Of a DNA stretch of 32,487 bases, positions 1 through 8,377 are shown one piece after another (the stretch's first letter is position 1; each line of letters opens with the position of its first letter). Below the pieces are notes generated by a model. That model saw only the letters and a program-made list of their open reading frames with translations. It searched no databases and had not been told where the DNA came from. A program made the translations under genes and the position numbers. Origin of the DNA: Desulfobacterales bacterium (lineage in GTDB: Bacteria; Desulfobacterota; Desulfobacteria; Desulfobacterales; JAAELO01); NCBI GenBank assembly GCA_024226555.1, contig JAAELO010000273.1, positions 1 to 32,487 of the forward strand, written 5' to 3'.

Positions 1-216
1 AAAAAATCAGAAACGCTCATTTGGGTATAGTTATGTAAAAAATCAGAAACGCTCATTTGGGTATAGTTATGTAAAAAATCAGAAACGCTCATTTGGGTAT
101 AGTTATGTAAAAAATCAGAAACGCTCATTTGGGTATAGTTGTGTAAAAAATCAGAAACGCTCATTTGGGTATAGTTGTGTAAAAAATCAAATACGCTCAT
201 TTGGGTATACATAACA
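1..216. repeat. Tandem 36-bp direct repeat, six copies
   Basis: Six head-to-tail units start at 1, 37, 73, 109, 145 and 181. Each begins AAAAAATCAGAAACGCTC and continues ATTTGGGTATAG. The first three units are identical, the fourth and fifth differ by one base near the end (GTTGTGT for GTTATGT), and the sixth diverges at both ends. There are no spacers between units, so this is not a CRISPR array. The window opens inside the array, so more units may lie upstream. Each unit carries a TATAGT or TATAC that could serve as a -10 element. The array sits directly in front of the conjugation operon. Binding-site array, iterons or part of a transfer origin are all possible; none is shown. Confidence 0.95.
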
Positions 217-314
217 TAGTTATATCTAACTACGTTACATATAACCAATTGTTATTTTTCATTTCTATAATGTGTTTAAGAGTTACACAACAACTAATTA
301 ATTTAAAAAAAATT

Positions 315-1337
315 ATGAAAATATTTAAATTTAAAAAAAAAATTAAAATTATTAAGTTAGAGGAATTGTCTAAAATATGGCTTCCTCCTGCAATAATTAA
401 TAATCCAGATGAAAAAGAAGAAGATGATTATATGAACCTTAATTGGGAAAATAAGCAAGTTCAATTATTTTGGGATAAATATATTAGAAATACTAATTTT
501 AATAACTTTAAGAACATAAAGCTTATTAAATTAATTCTTATAACTTTGGATAGTCAGTCAACAAGTTCAATTGACAAAAATGATAATGAAATTTCAAAAG
601 GATTTTTTAAGTTATCAAATACATCTCTTCTTGATCACTCTTTAAACGTTGCAATTAAAATTTATGATATTCTTAAAAATAATCCAAATCATTATGTAGA
701 TGCAGAAATAGGAATTATTATTGGCTTATCACATGATATTGGCCTTATAAACAAAGATAATTATTCTCATTCTAAAAAATCAGCTAAGTGGTTAAGAGAT
801 AATGCAGATCATCCAGAGTTAGATAGAATAATTGAAATTGTTGTAAATCATCACAACAATGACTTTAATAATTGTGATTTATCAACAGTTCTAAGACATG
901 CTAATGAGCTTTCAAGAGATGAAGAAATTTTAAAATTAAATAAAGTCTCTTCAGATATTCTTAGTTTAAGTAAACAAACCGTATTTGATTACAAATCTAT
1001 CAAAATATCAAAAATATATAAAAAAATAAGTATTATGAATGATTTTAAATCATTTCATTTTCGTGGAAAAGTTTATTTAGCTAAAGATAGATTTTTAGAC
1101 GTATTAGAAGATTCTTTTTCTAAACAATATGAAAGAGAAACAATAGAAAACAACCTTAATGATATTTGTAAGTATTTCAAAATAGAAATGCAGAAGATCT
1201 TAATAAGATACCAGGGCAAATACAAACCTCAAAACTCAGATCTATTTGTTTTTGATGGTTCATTGTTTAAAAAAATACCGGAATCAAAAGCCACAGATGG
1301 AATTAAAACATTAAAAAACATTAAGGTAGTAGCATAA
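315..1337 (+). CDS. HD-domain protein, first gene of the conjugation operon
   Basis: The open frame runs from 201, but I place the start at the ATG at 315 because the upstream part enters the repeat array and reads as non-protein-like. No start has a clear ribosome site. From M315 the protein has a basic N-terminus, then an LPPAIINNPDE stretch, then an HD-type metal-binding domain: H108 in LLDHSLNVA, H140-D141 in GLSHDIGLI, H152, H179-H180 in VVNHHN and H195 in LRHANELSRDEE. HD domains usually cleave phosphomonoesters or phosphodiesters. MOBH-type relaxases also carry an HD-like fold, so this first tra-operon gene could be a relaxase-related protein, but the match is too weak to claim it. The stop overlaps the next start (TAATG), so the two are translationally coupled. 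Confidence 0.75.
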   Translation: MKIFKFKKKIKIIKLEELSKIWLPPAIINNPDEKEEDDYMNLNWENKQVQLFWDKYIRNTNFNNFKNIKLIKLILITLDSQSTSSIDKNDNEISKGFFKLSNTSLLDHSLNVAIKIYDILKNNPNHYVDAEIGIIIGLSHDIGLINKDNYSHSKKSAKWLRDNADHPELDRIIEIVVNHHNNDFNNCDLSTVLRHANELSRDEEILKLNKVSSDILSLSKQTVFDYKSIKISKIYKKISIMNDFKSFHFRGKVYLAKDRFLDVLEDSFSKQYERETIENNLNDICKYFKIEMQKILIRYQGKYKPQNSDLFVFDGSLFKKIPESKATDGIKTLKNIKVVA

Positions 1338-1939
1338 TGAGATTATTTATTATTATTTCAATATTTACTGCTGTTCTGTTTAATATTGAAAATGTAAAAT
1401 CTTATGAAAATATAGATAAAATAAGCAACCCTGATGCTTTATCTGTTGATTACGATCTAAAAAACAATTCATTTATAATTAAAAACAAATTAGAAATAAA
1501 GATTCCTGGTTATGAAGTAGATAAAACTAAGGATATTCCTATTCATAAAAACAGCATCAAAGATAATCTTGTTAAATCAAACTATGTGGAAGAAAAAGCT
1601 AATAATTCTTTTGAATATATTGAAAACAACAGATTGGAGTCATTTTCATTATATTTTGATCTTAATTCATACACTTTAAAAGAAAATGAACAAAGAAAAC
1701 TGGATTACTTTTCAAAATCATACAATGGAAAAGCTTTTATAACAGGTTACACCTGTAAATTAGGTGATAAATCAATCAACTCAAAAATAGCAAAGAAAAG
1801 AGCTGAATCAGTACAAAATTATCTTAAATCAAAGGGTTTAAAGCTTTTAGAAATAAAAGCAAAACCTATGTGTTGCTACGTTTCTGATAAGGACGAACAA
1901 AACAGAAGAGTAGAAATTAAATATAAAATAAATCAATAA
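1337..1939 (+). CDS. OmpA-family peptidoglycan-binding protein, exported
   Basis: 200 aa. The N-terminus (MRLFIIISIFTAVLFNIENVKS) is a signal peptide. A linker of about 80 residues follows, then an OmpA-like C-terminal domain from about residue 100: SLYFDLNSYTLKENEQRKL, then an ITGYTC turn, KRAESVQNYLKSKG and the terminal NRRVEIKY motif. OmpA-like domains bind peptidoglycan noncovalently, so this protein probably anchors part of the envelope-spanning conjugation channel to the cell wall. Extra cysteines lie in ITGYTCKLG and in PMCCYV and may form disulfides. The gene overlaps the HD-domain gene and is followed by the pilin gene after 10 bases, so it belongs to the tra operon. F itself has no such gene at this position. 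Confidence 0.8.
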   Translation: MRLFIIISIFTAVLFNIENVKSYENIDKISNPDALSVDYDLKNNSFIIKNKLEIKIPGYEVDKTKDIPIHKNSIKDNLVKSNYVEEKANNSFEYIENNRLESFSLYFDLNSYTLKENEQRKLDYFSKSYNGKAFITGYTCKLGDKSINSKIAKKRAESVQNYLKSKGLKLLEIKAKPMCCYVSDKDEQNRRVEIKYKINQ

Positions 1940-1949
1940 AGGAAAAAAA

Positions 1950-2276
1950 ATGAAGAAAATTAAGTTTGAAATTGGGAAGATAGATTTAAAACCTACATTT
2001 CTATCTATTGTTACTTTAAGTGCTGTTATGTTTTTATGTCAAAGTGGTATTTCTCAAACTTTTACAGGGGCCCTACCATTTATCCAGGCATACACTTATT
2101 TAGTTGATGACATTTTAGGAGGTCCACTTGGTCAAACAGGAGCAGCTGGCATATTAGGTGTTGGAATCTGGCAAGCAAGTCAAAGTGCTTATCCTGGTGC
2201 TATAGGATGTGCAGTTGGATCTGGACTTCTTTTCAAGATCAAAGATGTTGTTGAAGGTTTAGGCGTGGTTTTTTAA
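1950..2276 (+). CDS. traA: Conjugative pilin, TraA/VirB2-like
   Basis: 108 aa. A long N-terminal leader with a hydrophobic stretch (about residues 18-34) ends near a plausible signal-peptidase site (GIS|QTF). The mature part of about 70 residues has two hydrophobic segments, one around FIQAYTYLVDDILGGPLG and one Gly/Ala-rich around GAAGILGVGIW and GAIGCAVGSGLLF. This two-helix layout is the usual one for F-type and VirB2-type pilins. It is placed directly before traL, as in F. A good ribosome site (AAAGGA) lies 7 bases before the start. The stop overlaps the traL start. Recognition rests on architecture and position more than on sequence identity. Confidence 0.7.
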   Translation: MKKIKFEIGKIDLKPTFLSIVTLSAVMFLCQSGISQTFTGALPFIQAYTYLVDDILGGPLGQTGAAGILGVGIWQASQSAYPGAIGCAVGSGLLFKIKDVVEGLGVVF

Positions 2277-2536
2277 TGAATAAATTTCCAAAATACTTAA
2301 ATAGACCTTTAAAAATAATCATTTTTGATGCTGATATTTTTTGTATTTCTGTATTTTGTGTAGTCTTAGCCTATGTATACGGTGGTATATTTTGGACTTC
2401 ATTAATTATTCCCAAAATATATTCTTATTTTAAGAAAAAATTTGGGAATAATTTTATAAATCAATTTACTTATATCGTTGGTTTGACGACACCAAAATAT
2501 TATCCAAATAAACATGAAAATAAATTTTTAGAGTAA
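2276..2536 (+). CDS. traL: TraL, conjugation channel inner-membrane protein
   Basis: 86 aa. It starts KFPKYLNRPLKIIIFDAD, a typical TraL opening (short cytoplasmic basic patch with a PRYLNxP-like sequence). One long hydrophobic region follows (about residues 20-48), then a basic IPKIYSYFKKKFG segment and a YIVGLTTPKYYPN tail near the C-terminus. TraL is a small inner-membrane component of F-type T4SSs, related to VirB3 and needed for pilus assembly. It starts on the last base of the pilin stop and is followed 5 bases later by traE, in the F order A-L-E-K-B-V-C. Confidence 0.85.
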   Translation: MNKFPKYLNRPLKIIIFDADIFCISVFCVVLAYVYGGIFWTSLIIPKIYSYFKKKFGNNFINQFTYIVGLTTPKYYPNKHENKFLE

Positions 2537-2541
2537 TTATT

Positions 2542-3102
2542 ATGATTACAAAAATATATACAGACGATATGCAGAATCTTAAATTATCACTTAATTTCAT
2601 TAAATTAATAGTTTTAATACTTACAATTGGTTTAGGTGTATCTTCTTACTATTCTTATAAAGCAGTTACATATCAAAGAACAGTAATTAAACCTTTGGTT
2701 GGTAGTTACGATTTTTCAATAAGCGATAGTGATGCAAACAATACTTATATAGAAAGAATGTCAGAATCTATAATTTATCTTTCTCAGAATTACACACCTA
2801 AAGGAGTTGACAGGCAATTTAATGCATTAATTCAGATGTGTACTGCATCATTTAAGCCTAAATTAGAAAGAACACTATATGAAAACAAAAAGAATATTAA
2901 AAAGTTTAATATAGTTAGTTCTTTCATCGTAAACGACGATATTAAAATCAACAGAGAAAAAGGCATTATAGAGATTTTAGGTAACAGCAGTAAATATATG
3001 AAAGATAAGGAATATAGCAGGGATACAAAGATATTCGTTATTAATTATAAAATAGTAAATGGTCAATTTCTGATTAACAACTTCTATGAAAAGAAAAAAT
3101 AA
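2542..3102 (+). CDS. traE: TraE, T4SS inner-membrane/periplasmic scaffold
   Basis: 186 aa, the usual TraE size. A short cytoplasmic N-terminus is followed by one membrane segment at about residues 15-36 (LNFIKLIVLILTIGLGVSSY), then a periplasmic domain with a YLSQNYTPKGVDRQFNALIQ segment typical of TraE. TraE corresponds to VirB8, which nucleates the inner-membrane platform of the channel. It lies between traL and traK, with the traK start directly after the stop. Confidence 0.85.
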   Translation: MITKIYTDDMQNLKLSLNFIKLIVLILTIGLGVSSYYSYKAVTYQRTVIKPLVGSYDFSISDSDANNTYIERMSESIIYLSQNYTPKGVDRQFNALIQMCTASFKPKLERTLYENKKNIKKFNIVSSFIVNDDIKINREKGIIEILGNSSKYMKDKEYSRDTKIFVINYKIVNGQFLINNFYEKKK

Positions 3103-4236
3103 ATGATAAAAAATTTATATATAATTCTAATTACACTATTATTGTTAAATACCGCTTCAGCATTAACTTTACAGATCGGTAAAGAAAAAAAGAGTATGCC
3201 TGAAGTAGAAAATGCAATTAATAATTTAAAATCCATTGAAAATAAAGAAAACGCATTTATCTGTTCTTCTGGTATGAACTTTATCGTAGCTTATCACAAA
3301 TTTCCCAAGACTAATAAAGAAGCAGAGCAGATAAAAACAAGTTTAGAAAAATTAGAAGAAAGTGCGATAAAAATTATAGATATGCCCTCTGCAAATTGCT
3401 TTTCAAACAAATTAATAAGAAAAAAACTTCCAAAGCCTAGGAAAACCTTAAAAGGTGGGTTAAGAATAATAAATAATAATAAACAAAGATCTGTTGTTAA
3501 GATAAAACCCTACACTAAAAAATTTATAAATAAGCCTGTAGAATATGAAACAACAGTTTATGTAAATCCTGAAAGAACAACAAAAATAATGTTCTCTAAC
3601 AGGGACCAGAACCGTATTACATGTCAAAATGGTATCGTTAAAGATATTATATTTTCTAAAGAAAATGGTGCAGAAGAAAATAAACATGGTAAAAATGCTT
3701 TTATTAAGTTTTTAATAATGAAAGATTCAACAACAGGTGAGTACATATATGCAGATAGATATACAAAGTTTGATATTATCTGCGGTGATGATCAGTTCTA
3801 TTCTATTCTTGCAAAACCTGTAAACATTCCTGGACAACACATTATTTTAAAAGATCCAATAGGCAGAGTAAAAAAGAACATCTCCCTGTTTAAAGGAAAG
3901 GCATTTGAAGAAAAACTAAAAATAATTGCTGAACAGGCTTTAAAAGAAAAATATCCGGAATCATATCAAAAGAGTGTGGTGAACAAAGAAAACAGAGCAC
4001 TCATTCAGGCAGGAATAAAAATTAAACTTAAAAGAGTTATTAAAATACATGGTGAAGGCTTAAAAATAAAGGAATTTAACTTAATTCTAAAACAGGATCA
4101 TAAAAAGGATAAAGTTAATGTTACGGAAAAAAACTTTATTCTTAATGAGCTTTCTAAAAATCCAGTAGCTATAACAATGTGGCCTTTATTCATAGGAAAA
4201 ATACATCCAACCAGATTAATTATAATAGAGCAGTAG
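3103..4236 (+). CDS. traK: TraK, outer-membrane core protein (long form)
   Basis: 377 aa with a signal peptide (about residues 1-20, cleavage near ASA|LTL). The TraK-like part is the C-terminal two thirds: TTKIMFSNRDQNRITCQNG at about 165, then an FDIICGDDQFYSILAKPVNI segment and a hydrophobic QHIIL strand. TraK is the VirB9-like outer-membrane ring protein that binds TraB and TraV. F TraK is about 240 residues, so this version carries about 100 extra residues at the N-terminus (NNLKSIENKENAFICSSGM and following) with no domain I recognise. It adjoins traE and traB with almost no gap. Confidence 0.8.
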   Translation: MIKNLYIILITLLLLNTASALTLQIGKEKKSMPEVENAINNLKSIENKENAFICSSGMNFIVAYHKFPKTNKEAEQIKTSLEKLEESAIKIIDMPSANCFSNKLIRKKLPKPRKTLKGGLRIINNNKQRSVVKIKPYTKKFINKPVEYETTVYVNPERTTKIMFSNRDQNRITCQNGIVKDIIFSKENGAEENKHGKNAFIKFLIMKDSTTGEYIYADRYTKFDIICGDDQFYSILAKPVNIPGQHIILKDPIGRVKKNISLFKGKAFEEKLKIIAEQALKEKYPESYQKSVVNKENRALIQAGIKIKLKRVIKIHGEGLKIKEFNLILKQDHKKDKVNVTEKNFILNELSKNPVAITMWPLFIGKIHPTRLIIIEQ

Positions 4237-4245
4237 GAAATCATT

Positions 4246-5451
4246 ATGAAAAATTTAAATGCTAAATTTAAGGCGATTTGGGAGAATCTTGATTCTAAAC
4301 ACAAAAGATATGTGACCATTGGTGCTGTAATTATGCTTTTTGTAATTTATTATATTTTTTTTACAAGTTCCGGTGACAATAAAAAAAGGAGCTATCAGGT
4401 TGATAAAGAGCAAGAAAACAACCTTTTAATGGATGATGATCTTCTTCAAAAAACTCTTGAGAAAAAAATCACTGATAATGATTTAAATCATAAAAATGAG
4501 ATAACCAAGATGCAAGATTCTATGAATGAAAAACTCAGTAAAATAAGAGAAGAGATGCTTAATGAAAGAAAAAAAGATGAACAAAGAATTGCTCAAAGTG
4601 AAAAGCCTAAAAGGGTTAATATAAGCACTAAGCCTGTTGTTAAAGCAGTTTCTTACGAGGATAACAGAACAAATAAGAGAAAAAACTATGTTGGTCCACC
4701 ACCTCTACCAAATAATATACCCAATCAGTATATAGGTGGCATCTATTCTAATCCGGTAACAGAAAAAAAAAAGACTGATGATGAAAAAAAAAAAGATAAA
4801 AAGGTAGTTGTTTTACCTATCTCATTTGTTAAAGCAAAATTATTAACTGGAATAAGAGCTTCAACCGGATCTAATGGAAAAGGTGAACCTTCTCAACTTT
4901 TGTTTAGAATACAGGACCTTGCAATTTTACCAAATCAATTAAGAAGCAACATAACAGGTTGCTTTATAACTGCTGAAGGAGCAGGAAGTCTTGGTAAAGA
5001 AAGGGTTATGGTAAGAATTAAAACACTCGCATGTAATAATAAAAAAGGTCATGGGATAATCGACCAGGATGTAATGGGTTATGTTCAGGATTCTGACGGT
5101 GGTGAAGGGCTTGAGGGTAAAGTTGTTTCTAAGATGGGTTCAGCTCTTTCTAAAAAGATATTAGCTGATTTTATTGCAGGGTTTGGTGATGGTATTTCTG
5201 TAGGTACTCAGGTAACAGAAATAGCAACAACCGGAGTACAAACCATAGATATTAAGGATAGCTTAAAAGATCACTCTGTAGCAGGGTTTGGTAAAGGTAT
5301 TAAGAGAAGTACTTCAGATTTAAAAAAAATATATGTTGGTTTAGCTGAACAGAGCCTTCCGGTTATCGAAGTTTTACCTGGAAAAACAGTAACCATTATT
5401 TTTAATAAGAGCGTAGAGATAGCAATAAAGAAGGCTTCTTACTTAAATTAG
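4246..5451 (+). CDS. traB: TraB, T4SS channel protein (VirB10-like)
   Basis: 401 aa. Order: cytoplasmic N-terminus; one membrane segment at about 25-42 (VTIGAVIMLFVIYYIFF); a charged coiled-coil stretch (about 60-120); a proline-rich turn (VGPPPLPNNIPNQY, about 150); then the conserved C-terminal TrbI/TraB domain starting FVKAKLLTGIRAST and including LFRIQDLAILPNQ and GCFITAEGAGSLGKERV. TraB spans the periplasm and connects the inner-membrane platform with the TraK/TraV outer ring. It has a good ribosome site (AGGAAATC before ATG) and stands between traK and traV. Confidence 0.92.
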   Translation: MKNLNAKFKAIWENLDSKHKRYVTIGAVIMLFVIYYIFFTSSGDNKKRSYQVDKEQENNLLMDDDLLQKTLEKKITDNDLNHKNEITKMQDSMNEKLSKIREEMLNERKKDEQRIAQSEKPKRVNISTKPVVKAVSYEDNRTNKRKNYVGPPPLPNNIPNQYIGGIYSNPVTEKKKTDDEKKKDKKVVVLPISFVKAKLLTGIRASTGSNGKGEPSQLLFRIQDLAILPNQLRSNITGCFITAEGAGSLGKERVMVRIKTLACNNKKGHGIIDQDVMGYVQDSDGGEGLEGKVVSKMGSALSKKILADFIAGFGDGISVGTQVTEIATTGVQTIDIKDSLKDHSVAGFGKGIKRSTSDLKKIYVGLAEQSLPVIEVLPGKTVTIIFNKSVEIAIKKASYLN

Positions 5452-5462
5452 GAAAAGGTATT

Positions 5463-5861
5463 ATGAAAAAACTTATATTAATATTATTCATATTTCTGTT
5501 ATCAAGTTGTGCATCTATTTTGAACCCATATGAAGATGAGTTTGACTGTAATAGTAAAGCAGGAAAAGGAAAGTGTTCTAATGTAGAAAAAGCATATAAA
5601 TCTTCTCTCAATAACGGTGAAGAAGAAAAAATTAAACCAGAAAAAAATATCTCTCAAAATATATATAACCTGTATAAATTTCAAAAACTTGCAGGAATCA
5701 TTGAACAACAGAATCCACCGGTTGTTATCCCTGCCGAAGTAAGACGGGTTCTAATTCTGCCATACAAGAGCAATAATAACATTGCATATGGATACAGATA
5801 TATGTGGTTATTTATCAATCCTCCGGAATTCCAGTTCACAACAGGTAAGGAAAAAAAATAA
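5463..5861 (+). CDS. traV: TraV, outer-membrane lipoprotein of the T4SS core
   Basis: 132 aa. A lipoprotein signal ends at the lipobox LLSSC, so Cys16 should be lipidated. It is followed by SILNPYEDEFDCNSKAGKGKC, which matches the TraV hallmark (NPY..EF.C ... G.C with two cysteines). The C-terminus has an RRVLILPYKSNNN segment and a GYRYMWLFI strand. TraV is the VirB7-like lipoprotein that anchors the TraK/TraB ring in the outer membrane. Its stop overlaps the traC start (TAATG). Confidence 0.9.
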   Translation: MKKLILILFIFLLSSCASILNPYEDEFDCNSKAGKGKCSNVEKAYKSSLNNGEEEKIKPEKNISQNIYNLYKFQKLAGIIEQQNPPVVIPAEVRRVLILPYKSNNNIAYGYRYMWLFINPPEFQFTTGKEKK

Positions 5862-8365
5862 TGAATATAAGGGATCTCTTTATAAATTTTTTGTGTCTTG
5901 ATGAACTTAAGAACAGTGATTTAAAGAAACTTACGAGAAGAGATAAGTTTTCTAAATATTTGCCTTATATTTCTTATGATCCTGAAACAGAATTTTACAA
6001 TAATGTTGATGGCTCAACGGGTATGGTTTTTGAGTGCGTTCCATTAATATTAGCAGGAGATATGACCTATAAAACATTAGAAACAGTTATAAAAATGGGT
6101 TGGCCTAAAAATACAGTTATGCAAGCCATTCTGTATGCTGATCCTGATATATCCGGAATAACCGATAAATTCAGAAATAGTAAAAAAGGTAATAAGCTTT
6201 CTGAAGAAGTATATAAAAATCTATGTGACTATTACAAGGAAGGAACAGGATCAAAGGGTTTATCAAATATTCAGAACACACCAATCAGAAACTTTCGTTT
6301 ATTAATTACCATTAAGGTCCCAAAACAAAAGCATGAAATAGCGTTAGATGATTTAAAAGAAAATGTAATGGAAAACCTTAAGGGAGCCGGTATTTATCCA
6401 CATAATCTTTCTCCTGAAAATTTAATAAACTTTGTTTCTTCAGTGATTAATACTAATCCACCTAAACTAAGATATAACGATAATAAAAGAATAAATGAAC
6501 AGATTATTCTTGCTGATACAAAGATTGAAGACAAAGGGAGTTTTATATCTCTTTCTGAGAAAAAAAAAATGGGTTGTTTGTCAATTACAGATATGCCGGA
6601 AGATTTAAACAATCTTACCTTTAATCTTCTTACAGGGGGAATAGATGGTCATACATCAGACGGTGATCAGATTAAATGCCCCTTTCTTATGGTTACTAAT
6701 GTGGTTTTTTCTGATTTAAAAAAACAATTTGAAATTAAAAGTTCAATTTTGAATGGTCAGAAAGGTGGTGGTGATCGCTTTGAAGATCTTACTAAACAGA
6801 GAAATGAATATAGCGAAGCATGCAGAGACCTAAGGTCAGGAGGTGTCTATGTAAAAATAATACCTTTGATATGGTTTTTTGCTGAAGAGGAAAAAGAGTT
6901 AAACAGAATTGAAGCAAAAATAAAAAGAATGTACCAGATGCAGGGTATGACTGCACAAAGGGAGAAGGGGATATCAACAATACTTTTTCTATCTTCCCTG
7001 CCATTTGGTCTTTTTACCGAAAACAAGCAGGTTGAGTTAATAGGTCGTGATCATCCCTGCAATTCAAAACATGCTGTTAAAGCCCTGCCCGTTCAAGCGG
7101 ATTATTGTGGCAGTGGATTTCCATATCTGCTTTTTATTTCAAGAAAAGGGCAATTAATAGGATATGATCTTTTTAATAAAGACTATCCAAATAGTAATGT
7201 TAGTGTATGTGCTGCTTCCGGAACAGGAAAATCATTCAATTTGAATTACATCCTGGATAACTATCATGCAAGTGGTAACAAAGTAAGAATTATAGATATT
7301 GGAGGGTCATACCGGAAAATATGTGCCATAAAAGGCGGCAAATACATTCATTTTGAACCAAAATCTGATATCTGCCTAAACCCCTTCACAAAAATAAATA
7401 ATGACCAATTAGAGTCCTTACAGGAAAAAAAAGATTCAAAGAACGATCTTGATCTGATCAAAGAGATTATAGCCCAAATGATTTATTCTTCAAGTAATGA
7501 AGAGCCTTCTGAAGATGAATATACAATCATATTAAATGCAACTAAAAAGGTTTTTGAAGTATATGGAAATGATGGAGATATTGATAAAGTTTATAATTAC
7601 TTATTAAACCCTCATGAGTTCCTGGAAAAAGATTTTTTAGAAGACGATTTGATAAAGGTATCTAAGAATCTTGCTTTAAACCTTAGAGAATTTACAACAT
7701 TAGGAAATTATGGAAAGTGGTTTAATGGCAAAGCCAATGTGGATATAGCTAATGATGATTTTGTTGTTCTGGAACTGGATGAATTAATGGCAATGCCTGA
7801 ACTTTTTAAAGTAGTAACTCTCCAGGTTATTAATTATATTACTCAGGATCTTTTTCTTTCCAATATGGAAGACAGAACCAAGAAAACTATAATAGTTTTT
7901 GAGGAATGTGCATATTACTTTTCTTCCGGTAATAAGATGATGGAAGCTGTTATTGATGGTGCATATCGCCGAGCAAGAAAATATGGTGGTTCTATATTTT
8001 CGATCCTTCAGTCTATTCTTGATATAAAAAAATTCGGTAAAACCGGAGATGTTTTATGGGGCAACTCTGCTGTTAAGCTGCTTTTAGAATCATCCGAATT
8101 TCCAAAGGCCAAAGAAGAAAAACTAATAGATTATGATGATTTTATAATGGAGAAACTTAAAAATATGAAGGCAAAAAAACCTCAATACTCTGAAATATTT
8201 TTAGACTGTCCACATGGGATTGGGTTTTTAAGGTTGGTTGTAGATCCATATTCTTACTTTATGTACTCGTCTGATCCAGCTGAAAACGCAAGAATGTTTG
8301 CCTATAAAAAAGATATGGATTGGTCGGAAGTATTTTATAAAATGGTTGAAGATACAAAAAAATAA
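5861..8365 (+). CDS. traC: TraC, T4SS ATPase (VirB4-like)
   Basis: 834 aa, the normal TraC size. The N-terminal domain opens with LPYISYDPETEFYNNVDGST, a TraC signature. The ATPase half has Walker A AASGTGKSF at about residue 450, followed by RIIDIGGSYRKIC, then Walker B TIIVFEECAYY at about 678 and a YRRARKYGGSIFSILQS segment downstream, as in VirB4/TraC hexameric ATPases. It powers pilus assembly and retraction at the cytoplasmic face. No frameshift or missing motif is visible. In F, traC is followed by traW and traU; here traH follows directly. Confidence 0.95.
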   Translation: MNIRDLFINFLCLDELKNSDLKKLTRRDKFSKYLPYISYDPETEFYNNVDGSTGMVFECVPLILAGDMTYKTLETVIKMGWPKNTVMQAILYADPDISGITDKFRNSKKGNKLSEEVYKNLCDYYKEGTGSKGLSNIQNTPIRNFRLLITIKVPKQKHEIALDDLKENVMENLKGAGIYPHNLSPENLINFVSSVINTNPPKLRYNDNKRINEQIILADTKIEDKGSFISLSEKKKMGCLSITDMPEDLNNLTFNLLTGGIDGHTSDGDQIKCPFLMVTNVVFSDLKKQFEIKSSILNGQKGGGDRFEDLTKQRNEYSEACRDLRSGGVYVKIIPLIWFFAEEEKELNRIEAKIKRMYQMQGMTAQREKGISTILFLSSLPFGLFTENKQVELIGRDHPCNSKHAVKALPVQADYCGSGFPYLLFISRKGQLIGYDLFNKDYPNSNVSVCAASGTGKSFNLNYILDNYHASGNKVRIIDIGGSYRKICAIKGGKYIHFEPKSDICLNPFTKINNDQLESLQEKKDSKNDLDLIKEIIAQMIYSSSNEEPSEDEYTIILNATKKVFEVYGNDGDIDKVYNYLLNPHEFLEKDFLEDDLIKVSKNLALNLREFTTLGNYGKWFNGKANVDIANDDFVVLELDELMAMPELFKVVTLQVINYITQDLFLSNMEDRTKKTIIVFEECAYYFSSGNKMMEAVIDGAYRRARKYGGSIFSILQSILDIKKFGKTGDVLWGNSAVKLLLESSEFPKAKEEKLIDYDDFIMEKLKNMKAKKPQYSEIFLDCPHGIGFLRLVVDPYSYFMYSSDPAENARMFAYKKDMDWSEVFYKMVEDTKK

Positions 8366-8377
8366 AAGGAAATGTTT

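Noticed and set aside
1-216. Repeat array at the window start as a CRISPR array
   Set aside because: Units abut without spacers and the repeat has no internal palindrome; it is a plain tandem repeat.
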